DNA from: Pseudomonas sp. LS1212
Lineage (GTDB): Bacteria > Pseudomonadota > Gammaproteobacteria > Pseudomonadales > Pseudomonadaceae
DNA: 64,000 nt
Assembly (NCBI RefSeq): GCF_024741815.1
Contig: NZ_CP102951.1
Location: forward strand, 4,540,001 to 4,604,000
Direction: 5' to 3'
Under the pieces are notes generated by a model. It was given only the letters and a program-made list of their open reading frames with translations, had not been told where the DNA came from and searched no databases. Both the position numbers and the translations under genes were made by a program. Shown piece after piece: positions 54,366-63,072 of the stretch (the stretch's first letter is position 1; every line of letters begins with the position of its first letter).

Positions 54366-55796
54366 TTATTCAGCCAATTTGAAGGTAATGAAGCTGGCCC
54401 GCCCCTGGCGCAGGACACGCATGGACACCGAGCGGTTCTTCGGCAGTTCCTTGGCGATCTGGGTGAAATCGTTCGCCGAGGCGATTGCCTGATTGTTCAG
54501 GTGAGTGATGACATCACCCGGCTGCAGGCCGATCAGCGCGGCAGGGCCGTCCAGTACCTCTTTGATTACCACGCCACCCTGGAGGTCGAGGCTCTTTTTC
54601 TGCTCGGCGGTCAGATCGGTCACGGCCACGCCCAGACGATTGCTGCTGCGTTCCACGCCCGCCTTGGCGCTGGCACTGAGACTCTGGTCTTCCTCCGGCA
54701 GAATGCCAACGGTGACATCCAGCGTCTTGCGCTTGCCTTCCCGGATGACTTCCAGGCTGGCCTTGGCGCCGTCTTTCAGCCCACCGACCAGATGCGGCAG
54801 GTCTGCGGACATGATGATCGGCTGACCGTTCATGCTCAGGATCACGTCACCCACCTGCAGGCCACCCTTGGCCGCCGGGCCGTCCTCCATCACCTGGGCA
54901 ACCAGTGCACCGGCCGGCTTGTCCAGGCCGAAGGATTCAGCCAGGTCCTTGTTGACCTCCTGAATGACCACGCCCAGCCAACCGCGGCTGACCTTGCCGT
55001 CTTTCTTCAACTGGTTGGACACGTCCAGCGCCACATCGATCGGGATGGCGAACGACAGGCCCATGAAGCCGCCGGAGCGGGTGAAGATCTGCGAGTTGAT
55101 ACCCACGACTTCGCCGTTCATGTTGAACAGCGGGCCACCGGAGTTACCCGGGTTGATCGCCACGTCCGTCTGGATGAAGGGTACATAGGTGTCGTTTGGC
55201 AGGGCCCGGCCCTTGGCGCTGACGATCCCCTTGGTCACCGAATGGTCCAGGCCGAACGGCGAGCCGATAGCCACTACCCACTCACCGACTTTGAGCTTGT
55301 TCGAATCACCGAGCTTGACGATCGGCAGGTCCTTGCCTTCGATCTTCAGTAGCGCGACATCGGTACGCGGGTCGGTACCGACCAGTTTGGCGGAGTACTC
55401 ACTGCGATCGGACAGACGGACGAGAATCTCATCGGCACCATCGATCACATGGTTGTTGGTCAGCACGTAACCGTCGGCCGAAACGATGAACCCCGAACCC
55501 AGCGACTGCGCTTCACGCTGACGGTCACCACGCGGCGTGCGCGGAGGCTGTGGCATGTTGCGCTCGAAGAACTCGCGAAACATCGGCGGCAGGCCTTCGA
55601 GGTCCGGCATTTGCCCTGAGGCAATCCCGCGCTCAGGCAGTTTCTGCTTGGTACTGATGTTCACCACAGCCGGCGCGGCCTGCTCGACCAGCGTCGTGAA
55701 GTCAGGCAAGGCTTCGGCCTGGGCAGTGACCACCTGACCGAGCATCAGCACGGCGGCGAACAATGAAAGGCAGGTTTTCAAGCGTGGTATCGACAT
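54366..55796 (-). CDS. mucD: DegP/HtrA-family periplasmic serine protease MucD
   Basis: Periplasmic protease/chaperone of 476 aa that degrades misfolded envelope proteins and dampens AlgU activation. A signal peptide (ending VVTAQA) precedes a trypsin-like domain with His in LTNNHVIDGA, Asp in RTDVALLKI and Ser in NPGNSGGPL, then two PDZ domains (GWLGVVIQEV and GVAVTDLTAEQ regions). The start at 55796 (MSIPRLKTC) has GGGAG nine bases upstream; longer frames to 55919 are not credible. It follows mucB by 279 bp and ends the algU operon. Confidence 0.96.
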   Translation of the reverse strand: MSIPRLKTCLSLFAAVLMLGQVVTAQAEALPDFTTLVEQAAPAVVNISTKQKLPERGIASGQMPDLEGLPPMFREFFERNMPQPPRTPRGDRQREAQSLGSGFIVSADGYVLTNNHVIDGADEILVRLSDRSEYSAKLVGTDPRTDVALLKIEGKDLPIVKLGDSNKLKVGEWVVAIGSPFGLDHSVTKGIVSAKGRALPNDTYVPFIQTDVAINPGNSGGPLFNMNGEVVGINSQIFTRSGGFMGLSFAIPIDVALDVSNQLKKDGKVSRGWLGVVIQEVNKDLAESFGLDKPAGALVAQVMEDGPAAKGGLQVGDVILSMNGQPIIMSADLPHLVGGLKDGAKASLEVIREGKRKTLDVTVGILPEEDQSLSASAKAGVERSSNRLGVAVTDLTAEQKKSLDLQGGVVIKEVLDGPAALIGLQPGDVITHLNNQAIASANDFTQIAKELPKNRSVSMRVLRQGRASFITFKLAE

Positions 55797-56075
55797 ACGG
55801 CTCCCGTAGCAACGAGCGTGGTTAAGCAATAGGGACCAGCAAACACAAAAAACCCGGGCACCGCCCTGCAGGCTGCGACCAAGTTTCATGCATTGGCTTT
55901 TCTGATGCTGCAACAGCAAGCAAGGCCAGCCCCTGGAGGGACTGACCTATAGAAAATTTTTGGTGATTTTGCAAACGCCAATGCTCACCAAACATGTCGG
56001 CATCTCAGACGCGGATCGGGCATTCAGCACCTCGCGCCATACAATACCGCATACCGACAAGCATTGCGCCACCCC
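55797..56075. other. mucB-mucD spacer without mucC
   Basis: The 279-bp gap has no coding frame resembling MucC, which sits here in P. aeruginosa. On the minus strand a short GC stem followed by GGGTTTTTTG (about 55846-55860) could act as a weak terminator or mark a mucD promoter region. Confidence 0.5.
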
Positions 56076-57044
56076 TCAATTCTTGCTCTGAGGGTCTTGC
56101 GCGCGCATCGACAGCGCAACCCGTTCGGCGGTACCGATCGGAATTTCACCCACCACGGTGACCATAATCTCGCCCTTGGGCGTGGTCAAATGCCGCGATA
56201 CGGCAACGGTCGGCCCAAGCTGGGTGCGGGTATCGGTGACTGATTCGCCATTGAGCGGCTCAAGAAACACCGAGAAACGTGCCAGGCCGTCGTCATACAT
56301 CAAACTGCTGACCGTGGCCTTGGTTTGCGGATCCTTGCGCACGTAGCTGTTGACGAGTTCGAAGCCAGGCGGCAGCCAGTCGGAACGCCAGCTGGCCAGT
56401 GCTTCGGCGGCCTGCGCCGATACCTTGGCAACGGCCTTGCAATTGGAACTGGGCTGCAAGTCCTGTTCGCTGGGCACGGCCTTGATGTCGAGCCCCGTGA
56501 ACTGGAAACGCTCCAGCAGCTGGCTCATGTCGTTGAGCAGCAGCGACTTGAGGGGCAAGCCCGTTTCCTTGTCCAGATGCAATTCGAAGGCGTATCGGTG
56601 CTGATCGCGTGGCGTCAGTGCCACGACATCCACCTCACGGCCTGCTACGCGTGTCACTCCAATGATCTTGATGTCATACCAGGACATCAATTTGAGCGGA
56701 TCGAGCAACCGACCGGATGAATCCGGGGCATTGCCCACACCCGCCACCAGGGTTCCACTTACACATTGCGTCTGCCCATCGACCCGCACCACCTCCTGGG
56801 GCAACCCATCGAGCTGCAGCAGCCGCTCGGTGATCTTGCCATCCTGAACACGGTGCCAGATCCGGTGGGTCGAGAAGATCCCGTTACGTTCGTAGACAAA
56901 AGTGCCCTGGAAGTCTTGCTGACGTTCGGCTTGTGCCAGACGGCTGAACATGTTGGTCACCCTGGCATCCGCAGGGCTCGCGGCCTGAGCAGGAACAGTC
57001 AACCATCCACCGAGCAGAAGCGGTATGAGAGGTAGGGCGCGCAT
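56076..57044 (-). CDS. mucB: Periplasmic sigma-factor regulator MucB
   Basis: Periplasmic partner that binds the outer domain of MucA and shields it from cleavage; it can sense envelope lipids. 322 aa with a signal peptide (LLLGGWLTVPAQA) and the MucB/RseB two-domain pattern: MFSRLAQAERQQDFQGTFVYERN at the front and LVNSYVRKDPQTKATVSSLMYDDGL later (shown in part). It starts 8 bp after mucA. It is the third gene of the algU operon. Confidence 0.95.
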   Translation of the reverse strand: MRALPLIPLLLGGWLTVPAQAASPADARVTNMFSRLAQAERQQDFQGTFVYERNGIFSTHRIWHRVQDGKITERLLQLDGLPQEVVRVDGQTQCVSGTLVAGVGNAPDSSGRLLDPLKLMSWYDIKIIGVTRVAGREVDVVALTPRDQHRYAFELHLDKETGLPLKSLLLNDMSQLLERFQFTGLDIKAVPSEQDLQPSSNCKAVAKVSAQAAEALASWRSDWLPPGFELVNSYVRKDPQTKATVSSLMYDDGLARFSVFLEPLNGESVTDTRTQLGPTVAVSRHLTTPKGEIMVTVVGEIPIGTAERVALSMRAQDPQSKN

Positions 57045-57052
57045 GGTCCTCC

Positions 57053-57646
57053 TTAGCGATTTTCCAGGCTGGCGGCGCGTGCGTAAGGCAGAGCGCTTTC
57101 GGTGCCTTTAAGAGCTGCTTCCTGGGCGTGCTGGCGCAAGTAGCCTGGCAGCCGCTGATCCTGCCAGCCAGCCTGACCTTGCAGAACGCCACTGGCCATC
57201 GGGCCGGTCGCTTGCTCGGAACTTTCACTATAGCCTGCCAAAACGGCCGGGCCTTGAACTTGTGGTACAGCCAGGCCTTGCTGGGCCGATTGCTGTGCTG
57301 CGAGTTCCACGCCGGAGATTTCATCCTGGTTGTACAGACGCACGCCTGCCAGTACGGCAACGGTCACCGATGCGGCCACCGCCAGACGCCCCAGGCTGCG
57401 CCATGGGCTGCGAGTAGCCTTGACCGGCGTGGCTTCGTCCGCCAGCGCTGCCGAGACTGCCGCTGCGATATCCAGACGCGGCATCAACAGTTCATTGTGC
57501 ATGGCTGCACGGGCAACCTGATAACGCGACCAGGTGGCACGGGTTTCAGAATCGTCGACGGCACTCAGTACCCGACGTAATTCCAGTTCGTCCGCTTCGT
57601 TATCCATCACCGCGGACAGCGATTCCTGCAGGGCTTCACGACTCAT
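57053..57646 (-). CDS. mucA: Anti-sigma factor MucA
   Basis: Inner-membrane anti-sigma factor that holds AlgU until envelope stress triggers its proteolysis. 197 aa, full length, so this is not one of the truncated mucA alleles of mucoid strains. The cytosolic N-terminal domain (REALQESLSAVMDNEADELE) binds AlgU, one membrane helix (LAVAASVTVAVLAGVRLY, about residues 88-105) follows, then a periplasmic domain that binds MucB. The start at 57646 (MSREALQ) suits the family. Confidence 0.96.
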   Translation of the reverse strand: MSREALQESLSAVMDNEADELELRRVLSAVDDSETRATWSRYQVARAAMHNELLMPRLDIAAAVSAALADEATPVKATRSPWRSLGRLAVAASVTVAVLAGVRLYNQDEISGVELAAQQSAQQGLAVPQVQGPAVLAGYSESSEQATGPMASGVLQGQAGWQDQRLPGYLRQHAQEAALKGTESALPYARAASLENR

Positions 57647-57677
57647 GGCGGTTCCTCTCTTGGCTGTCGCCGCTGTC

Positions 57678-58259
57678 TCAGTGTTCCTGCAACAAGGGCT
57701 GCAGGGCTTTATCAATGGCCTCCCGAGCGCGGAAAATTCGAGAGCGCACGGTACCCACCGGACACTGCATGACACTTGCAATGTCCTCGTAACTCAGACC
57801 ATCGAATTCACGTAAAGTTAAGGCCGTACGCAAATCTTCTGGCAGTTGCTGGATGGTCCGATGGACAGTGCCTTCGATCTCATCGCGCAGCAACGCACGC
57901 TCCGGTGATTCGAGATCCTTGAGGCCATGATCGCCGTCGTAGAACTCTGCATCTTCAGAACTCACATCGCTATCAGGTGGCCGTCGACCACGGGACACCA
58001 GATAGTTCTTCGCCGTATTGATGGCGATACGGTACAGCCAGGTATAGAACGCACTGTCGCCGCGAAAATTACCCAGTGCCCGATAAGCTTTGATAAAGGC
58101 TTCTTGCGCCACATCCTGGGCTTCATGGGTGTCGTGCACGAACCGCACGATCAACCCGAGAATCTTGTGCTGATACTTCAGCACCAACAGATCAAACGCT
58201 CGCTTGTCGCCGCGCTGCACGCGCTCGACAAGCTGCTGATCCTCTTCCTGGGTTAGCAT
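57678..58259 (-). CDS. algU: Extracytoplasmic-function sigma factor AlgU (AlgT/RpoE)
   Basis: ECF sigma factor of 193 aa that drives the envelope-stress and alginate regulon. Region 2 (HEAQDVAQEAFIKAYRALGN, FYTWLYRIAINTAKNYL) recognises the -10 element; region 4 (LTLREFDGLSYEDIASVMQC, PVGTVRSRIFRAR) recognises the -35 element. The start at 58259 (MLTQEEDQQL) has GAGGAG six bases upstream. An AlgU-type promoter about 60 bp upstream implies autoregulation. The gene heads algU-mucA-mucB-mucD. Confidence 0.97.
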   Translation of the reverse strand: MLTQEEDQQLVERVQRGDKRAFDLLVLKYQHKILGLIVRFVHDTHEAQDVAQEAFIKAYRALGNFRGDSAFYTWLYRIAINTAKNYLVSRGRRPPDSDVSSEDAEFYDGDHGLKDLESPERALLRDEIEGTVHRTIQQLPEDLRTALTLREFDGLSYEDIASVMQCPVGTVRSRIFRAREAIDKALQPLLQEH

Positions 58260-58791
58260 GAACACTCCTCGTTGAACTTGAAGGAGCGTTGCAACAGCCA
58301 TCGATCAGGCTTGCAAACATAGACTCGGGCTTTTCGCAAAAGTTCTCCCCTCCAAGCAAGTTTCCTGCAGACCTTCGTTTGACCTGCACGAAAAGCGCAG
58401 CGCGGTCCTGGCCGGCTGCGTCAATGATCTGGTCGTCGAATCCGCTTGCAGTGGCCAAGACCTCAACCCTGCATAAAGCCGACGCTGCTCCCTTTATTTT
58501 GGTCAACCTTCTATGGATACCGGTCCCTTGTAGAAAGTTCCCATGCACCTCACAGCCGTTGCCGACGCCATTGGGCAATCCGACGTGGGTTTTCACGGGC
58601 ACAGCAGAAGGAAAGCACGGGTTTGCGTAGCAAGCCAGGCGGTCCGACTGTTATAAAGGCAGCCCGTTTCAGTTCACGATAGTTCCACAATGCCACAAAG
58701 GCGCGACTATTGTGCCGATCCCCCCCTCTATATACTAGGGGGCTGAACCCGACAGACATGCGTCCAATGTCGCTTTGCGCGGAATCCGGAA
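58260..58791. other. algU-nadB divergent intergenic region
   Basis: This 532-bp space contains the AlgU-type promoter described next and must also carry the nadB promoter. No small gene, RNA or repeat was recognised in 58350-58791. Confidence 0.5.
58319..58345 (-). promoter_or_regulatory. AlgU-dependent promoter of algU
   Basis: Read on the minus strand, GAACTT (58340-58345) is followed after 16 bases by TCTAT (58319-58323). This fits the AlgU consensus GAACTT-N16/17-TCTGA with one or two changes. It would start transcription about 50 bp before the algU start codon. Confidence 0.78.
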
Positions 58792-60408
58792 ATGAGCCAA
58801 CAATATCAACATGATGTACTTGTGATTGGCAGCGGCGCGGCCGGCCTGAGCCTGGCCCTGAGCCTTCCCGGGCATCTGCGCATTGCCGTATTGAGCAAGG
58901 GTGACCTGGCCAACGGCTCGACCTTCTGGGCCCAGGGCGGCGTGGCCGCGGTACTCGACGATGCCGACACCGTACAGTCCCACGTCGAAGACACCCTCAA
59001 CGCCGGTGGCGGCCTGTGCCATGAAGACGCTGTGCGCTTCACCGTCGAGCACAGCCGCGAATCGATCCAGTGGCTGATCGACCAGGGCGTGCCCTTCACG
59101 CGCGATGAAAACGCCGACGTCGATGACGGTGGCTTCGAATTTCACCTGACTCGCGAAGGCGGCCACAGTCATCGGCGCATCATTCATGCCGCCGACGCTA
59201 CGGGCGCTGCGATATTCACCACCCTGCTCGCGCAGGCGCGCCTGCGGCCGAACATCGAACTGCTGGAACACCGCGTGGCCGTCGACCTGATCACCGCGCG
59301 CCGGCTGGGTCAGGACGAAAACCGCTGCCTGGGTGCCTATGTGCTCAACCGGGCCACCGGCGAAGTCGATACATGTGGCGCACGCTTTACCGTGCTGGCC
59401 ACCGGCGGCGCCGCCAAGGTCTACCTCTATACCAGCAACCCGGACGGTGCCTGCGGCGACGGCATTGCCATGGCCTGGCGTGCGGGCTGCCGGGTCGCGA
59501 ACCTGGAGTTCAACCAGTTTCACCCGACCTGCCTCTATCACCCGCAGGCCAAGAGCTTCCTGATCACTGAAGCCCTGCGTGGCGAAGGCGCCCTGCTCAA
59601 GCTGCCCAATGGCGAACGCTTCATGCCGCGCTTCGACCCACGCGCCGAACTCGCCCCACGGGACATCGTCGCCAGGGCCATCGACCATGAAATGAAGCGC
59701 CTGGGTGTGGACTGCGTGTACCTGGACATCAGCCACAAACCCGCTGATTTCATCAAAAACCACTTCCCCACGGTGTATGAGCGCTGCCTGGAATTTGGCA
59801 TCGACATCACCCAGCAACCGATCCCGGTGGTACCGGCCGCGCACTACACCTGCGGCGGGGTCCTGGTCGACCAGCAAGGCCTGACCGATGTGCCCGGGCT
59901 TTATGCCATCGGCGAAACCAGCTTCACCGGCCTGCACGGCGCCAACCGCATGGCCAGCAACTCGTTGCTCGAATGCTTCGTTTATGGCCGCTCGGCCGCC
60001 AATGACATCATCGCCAAGCTGGCAGGCATGCCAATGCCCGAACAACTGCCCGGCTGGGATGCCAGCCAGGTCACCGATTCGGACGAAGACGTGATCATTG
60101 CGCACAACTGGGACGAGTTGCGGCGCTTCATGTGGGACTACGTGGGCATCGTGCGCACCAACAAGCGCTTGCAACGCGCCGAGCATCGGGTTCGGCTGCT
60201 GCTGGACGAGATCGACGAGTTCTACAGCAACTACAAGGTCAGTCGCGACCTGATCGAGCTGCGCAACCTGGCGCAGGTCGCCGAGCTGATGATCCACTCG
60301 GCCATGCAACGCAAGGAAAGCCGCGGCCTGCATTACACCCTCGACTACCCGGGCCTGCTGCCCGAGGCCCTGGACACTATTCTGGTGCCGCCCACCTACG
60401 CCGACTGA
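58792..60408 (+). CDS. nadB: L-aspartate oxidase
   Basis: Oxidises aspartate to iminoaspartate in de novo NAD synthesis. 538 aa flavoprotein: the FAD-binding GSGAAGLSLALSLPG at about residues 12-26, the active-site FHPTCLYHP and EGALL, then GLHGANRMASNSLLECFVYG. The product is passed to NadA, not present here. It starts at the ATG at 58792 with CGGA-rich leader. The end is convergent with ygfX. Confidence 0.97.
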   Translation: MSQQYQHDVLVIGSGAAGLSLALSLPGHLRIAVLSKGDLANGSTFWAQGGVAAVLDDADTVQSHVEDTLNAGGGLCHEDAVRFTVEHSRESIQWLIDQGVPFTRDENADVDDGGFEFHLTREGGHSHRRIIHAADATGAAIFTTLLAQARLRPNIELLEHRVAVDLITARRLGQDENRCLGAYVLNRATGEVDTCGARFTVLATGGAAKVYLYTSNPDGACGDGIAMAWRAGCRVANLEFNQFHPTCLYHPQAKSFLITEALRGEGALLKLPNGERFMPRFDPRAELAPRDIVARAIDHEMKRLGVDCVYLDISHKPADFIKNHFPTVYERCLEFGIDITQQPIPVVPAAHYTCGGVLVDQQGLTDVPGLYAIGETSFTGLHGANRMASNSLLECFVYGRSAANDIIAKLAGMPMPEQLPGWDASQVTDSDEDVIIAHNWDELRRFMWDYVGIVRTNKRLQRAEHRVRLLLDEIDEFYSNYKVSRDLIELRNLAQVAELMIHSAMQRKESRGLHYTLDYPGLLPEALDTILVPPTYAD

Positions 60409-60829
60409 ACTTCAGGCGCAAGCGCAGGCGCCGGTGCTGCACCGGCTCCAGCGCGTCACCGGGAATACACAGGCCGTGCACCCAGCGCCGCCCCTGCCAA
60501 CGGAAACGCAGCACCACCAGCCCTGGCAATGCCAGGCTGTCGCGCTGCAGTTGCACGGGCTTCCAGCCCTCCGCGGCGCGCCACAATTGCCAGCCTGTGG
60601 CATCGCGGCGCAAGCCGGTGACGGCATACCGATGATTCAAGAGAATGTAACGCGGCAGCACCCAGACAGCATGCGCCAGGCACAGCACAATGCCGGCCAG
60701 GCTCAGCCATACGGGTATTTCAAGCAGGACCAGCGATACCAGCGCCAGCAGCTGGCCAATCAGATACGCCGCCAGCAATTGCCCGGAGGCTTGCCAGCGG
60801 CATTCGAAGCTTTCACTTGGGCTGGACAC
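60377..60829 (-). CDS. ygfX: YgfX-family membrane protein
   Basis: Small inner-membrane protein of 150 aa. Two hydrophobic helices near residues 15-58 (LLAAYLIGQLLALVSLVLLE and LSLAGIVLCLAHAVWVL) are followed by a beta-rich cytosolic tail (WQLWRAAEGWKPVQLQRDSL, VVLRFRWQG). The family accompanies SdhE and has been called a CptA-like toxin partner or an assembly helper. It overlaps the end of sdhE by 17 nt and the end of nadB on the other strand. Confidence 0.82.
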   Translation of the reverse strand: MSSPSESFECRWQASGQLLAAYLIGQLLALVSLVLLEIPVWLSLAGIVLCLAHAVWVLPRYILLNHRYAVTGLRRDATGWQLWRAAEGWKPVQLQRDSLALPGLVVLRFRWQGRRWVHGLCIPGDALEPVQHRRLRLRLKFSRRRWAAPE

Positions 60830-61067
60830 GATCCAGGATCATGCGGACCATGCGCTGCAGCTCAGGGTCCTCGGACTCGGCACGCTCCATGAACCAGCCG
60901 AACATGTCCTGGTCTTCGCATTCGAGCAGCCTGCGGTAACACTCGCGGTCCACTTCGTTCAGGTGCGGATAAACCTCTTTGACAAAGGGAACCAGCAGCA
61001 CATCCAGCTCGAGCATGCCGCGGCGGCTATGCCAGTAGAGCCGGTTGAGTTCAACATCTTCGACCAT
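60813..61067 (-). CDS. sdhE: Succinate dehydrogenase flavinylation factor SdhE
   Basis: Promotes covalent attachment of FAD to SdhA. 84 aa with the functional RGMLELDVLL (RGxxE) motif at about residues 16-25 and the later EDQDMFGWF. The start at 61067 (MVEDVELNRL) has GGAGAG upstream; the frame is open to 61142. It is paired with ygfX, as in other gammaproteobacteria, and divergent from ygfZ. Confidence 0.93.
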   Translation of the reverse strand: MVEDVELNRLYWHSRRGMLELDVLLVPFVKEVYPHLNEVDRECYRRLLECEDQDMFGWFMERAESEDPELQRMVRMILDRVQPK

Positions 61068-61249
61068 GGAGCTCTCCTCAAATAGGCCGCCAGTATACAG
61101 AGGCCAGCCGCAGGGGGCACTGATCAATGGTCGCCTTGCCATGCCGATTGCGCAACCAGCGACCCAGCGTTGATTGCCGGTCCGGCAACTACCTATTTTC
61201 CCGGCAGGGCTCTATGATGGTGCCCAGTCTTTTCACCTTGCGATGACCA

Positions 61250-62191
61250 ATGGCCGATTCAGCTTTTTTCTGCACGTTATCCCACGAAGGCGTCCTCGCC
61301 GTCCGCGGCTCCGATGCCAGCAAGTTCCTGCAAGGCCAGTTGACCTGCAACCTCGGTTACGTGAACGAAACGACCGCCAGCCTCGGTGCTCGCTGCACCC
61401 AGAAAGGCCGCATGCAATCGAGCTTCCGACTGGTGCTCGAAGGCGATGGTTGCCTGCTGGCCATGGCCCGCGAGCTGGTCGAGCCACAACTGGCGGACCT
61501 GAAGAAATACGCGGTCTTTTCCAAGTCGAAGCTGACCGACGAAAGCGCCGACTGGGTCCGTTTCGGCTTGAGCGATGGCGATGCAGCACTGGCCAGCCTC
61601 GGCCTTGAGCTGCCGCAAGAGGACAACGCCGTGGCCCGCGCCAATGGCCTGATCGCCATTCGCGTTTGCCCTGGCCGTGCCGAACTCTGGGCCCCGGTCG
61701 ATCAAACACAAAGCCTGAAGACCAACCTCGCCGCGCAACTCGCCGAAGGCGACCTGAATGCCTGGTTACTGGGGCAGATTCGCGCCGGTATTGGCCAGGT
61801 GATGGCCCAGACCCGCGAGATGTTCATCCCGCAAATGCTCAACCTGCAGGCCGTGGGCGGCGTCAGTTTCAAGAAGGGCTGCTACACCGGCCAGGAAATC
61901 GTGGCGCGCATGCAGTACCTGGGCAAACTCAAGCGCCGGCAGTATCGCCTTGAGCTTGCCGGTGGCGAACTGCCCGAGCCGGGCACCCCGCTGTTCTCGC
62001 CGACCCACGCCAGTGCCATTGGCGAGGTGGTTCTGGCGGCCTCCGCCAACGGCCACAGCGAGCTGCTGGCCGTGCTTCAGGCCGAGGCCGTGGAAAATGG
62101 CAACCTGCACCTGGGCAGCCTCGAAGGCCCGCGTGCGACGTTGCTCTCGTTGCCCTACGAACTGGACCGCGACCGCGAAATCCAGCGTTGA
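61250..62191 (+). CDS. ygfZ: Folate-binding protein YgfZ
   Basis: Tetrahydrofolate-dependent protein that supports iron-sulphur enzymes such as MiaB. 313 aa, GcvT-like fold. The diagnostic motif is KKGCYTGQEIVARMQYLGKL (about residues 206-225), with the essential Cys. An N-terminal SKFLQGQLTCN precedes it. The start is the ATG at 61250. It is followed by an HDOD gene after about 75 bp. Confidence 0.94.
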   Translation: MADSAFFCTLSHEGVLAVRGSDASKFLQGQLTCNLGYVNETTASLGARCTQKGRMQSSFRLVLEGDGCLLAMARELVEPQLADLKKYAVFSKSKLTDESADWVRFGLSDGDAALASLGLELPQEDNAVARANGLIAIRVCPGRAELWAPVDQTQSLKTNLAAQLAEGDLNAWLLGQIRAGIGQVMAQTREMFIPQMLNLQAVGGVSFKKGCYTGQEIVARMQYLGKLKRRQYRLELAGGELPEPGTPLFSPTHASAIGEVVLAASANGHSELLAVLQAEAVENGNLHLGSLEGPRATLLSLPYELDRDREIQR

Positions 62192-62265
62192 GCAACGCCC
62201 TTGCAAAAGCGTCGAGCGCCGAACGCGTCGACGCTTGTCCCGTGATATCGCGTTAGAGAACACAG

Positions 62266-63072
62266 ATGAGCGAGCTGGCCCGGATGGTTCAAGAGCAGTT
62301 GCTGGCTGCCATCGACAACGATGACCTGGTTTTGCCGACACTGCCCGAAGTCGCCCTGAAAATTCGCAAGGCGGCCGAAGACAGCGACATCGATGTCGGC
62401 ACCTTGAGCCGAGTGATCGGCAGCGATGCCGCCCTCTCCGCTCGCCTGATCAAAGTGGTCAACAGCCCGATGCTGCGTGCGGCCAATGAAGTCACTGACC
62501 TGCAGGCAGCCATCACCCGGCTGGGGGTCAACTACAGCTGCAACCTGGCCATCGGCCTGGTTATCGAGCAGATCTTTCACGCCCGTTCAGCAGTGGTCGA
62601 GCAGAAAATGCGCGACGTCTGGGCCAACAGCCTGGAAGTGGCAGGCATCAGCTACGAACTCTGCCATCGCTATACCCGGCTCAAGCCGGACCAGGCGGCG
62701 TTGGCGGGGCTTGTGCACCAGATCGGTGTGCTGCCCATCCTCACCTATGCCGAAGAGCACAATGAACTGCTGTCCGATCCGGTGTGCCTCAACCATGTGA
62801 TCGAACGCATCCACCCGCTGCTCGGCGACAAGATCCTCAGCGTCTGGGAGTTCCCGGAAATGCTGATCAAGGTCCCCAGCTTGTCCCGGGATGCCCAGCG
62901 CCGCTCGGCCCAGGCCGATTATGTCGATGTGGTCCAGGTCGCTTCACTGCTCAGCCAAGTCGAGGACCAGAGGCACCCGTTCGATTCGTTGCCGGCGTGC
63001 CGACAATTGGGTCTGGACCCGGCCACGCTGGAAGCCAGCGACCTCCATGTTGCCCGGGCCATGTTTCATTAG
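62266..63072 (+). CDS. HDOD-domain protein
   Basis: Cytosolic protein of 268 aa made almost wholly of an HDOD domain, an HD-fold that lacks the usual metal-binding HD pair and serves signalling rather than hydrolysis. Landmarks are LPTLPEVALKIRKAAED, SARLIKVVNSPMLR, ITRLGVNYSCNLAIGL and AALAGLVHQIGVLPIL. No catalytic GGDEF/EAL domain is attached. HDOD proteins in pseudomonads affect motility and stress responses; the specific role is unknown. It ends with a 4-nt convergent overlap with the kinase gene. Confidence 0.9.
   Translation: MSELARMVQEQLLAAIDNDDLVLPTLPEVALKIRKAAEDSDIDVGTLSRVIGSDAALSARLIKVVNSPMLRAANEVTDLQAAITRLGVNYSCNLAIGLVIEQIFHARSAVVEQKMRDVWANSLEVAGISYELCHRYTRLKPDQAALAGLVHQIGVLPILTYAEEHNELLSDPVCLNHVIERIHPLLGDKILSVWEFPEMLIKVPSLSRDAQRRSAQADYVDVVQVASLLSQVEDQRHPFDSLPACRQLGLDPATLEASDLHVARAMFH

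Noticed and set aside
57053..57646. Possible mucoid-type truncation of mucA
   Set aside because: The frame is full length (197 aa) with intact membrane and periplasmic parts.
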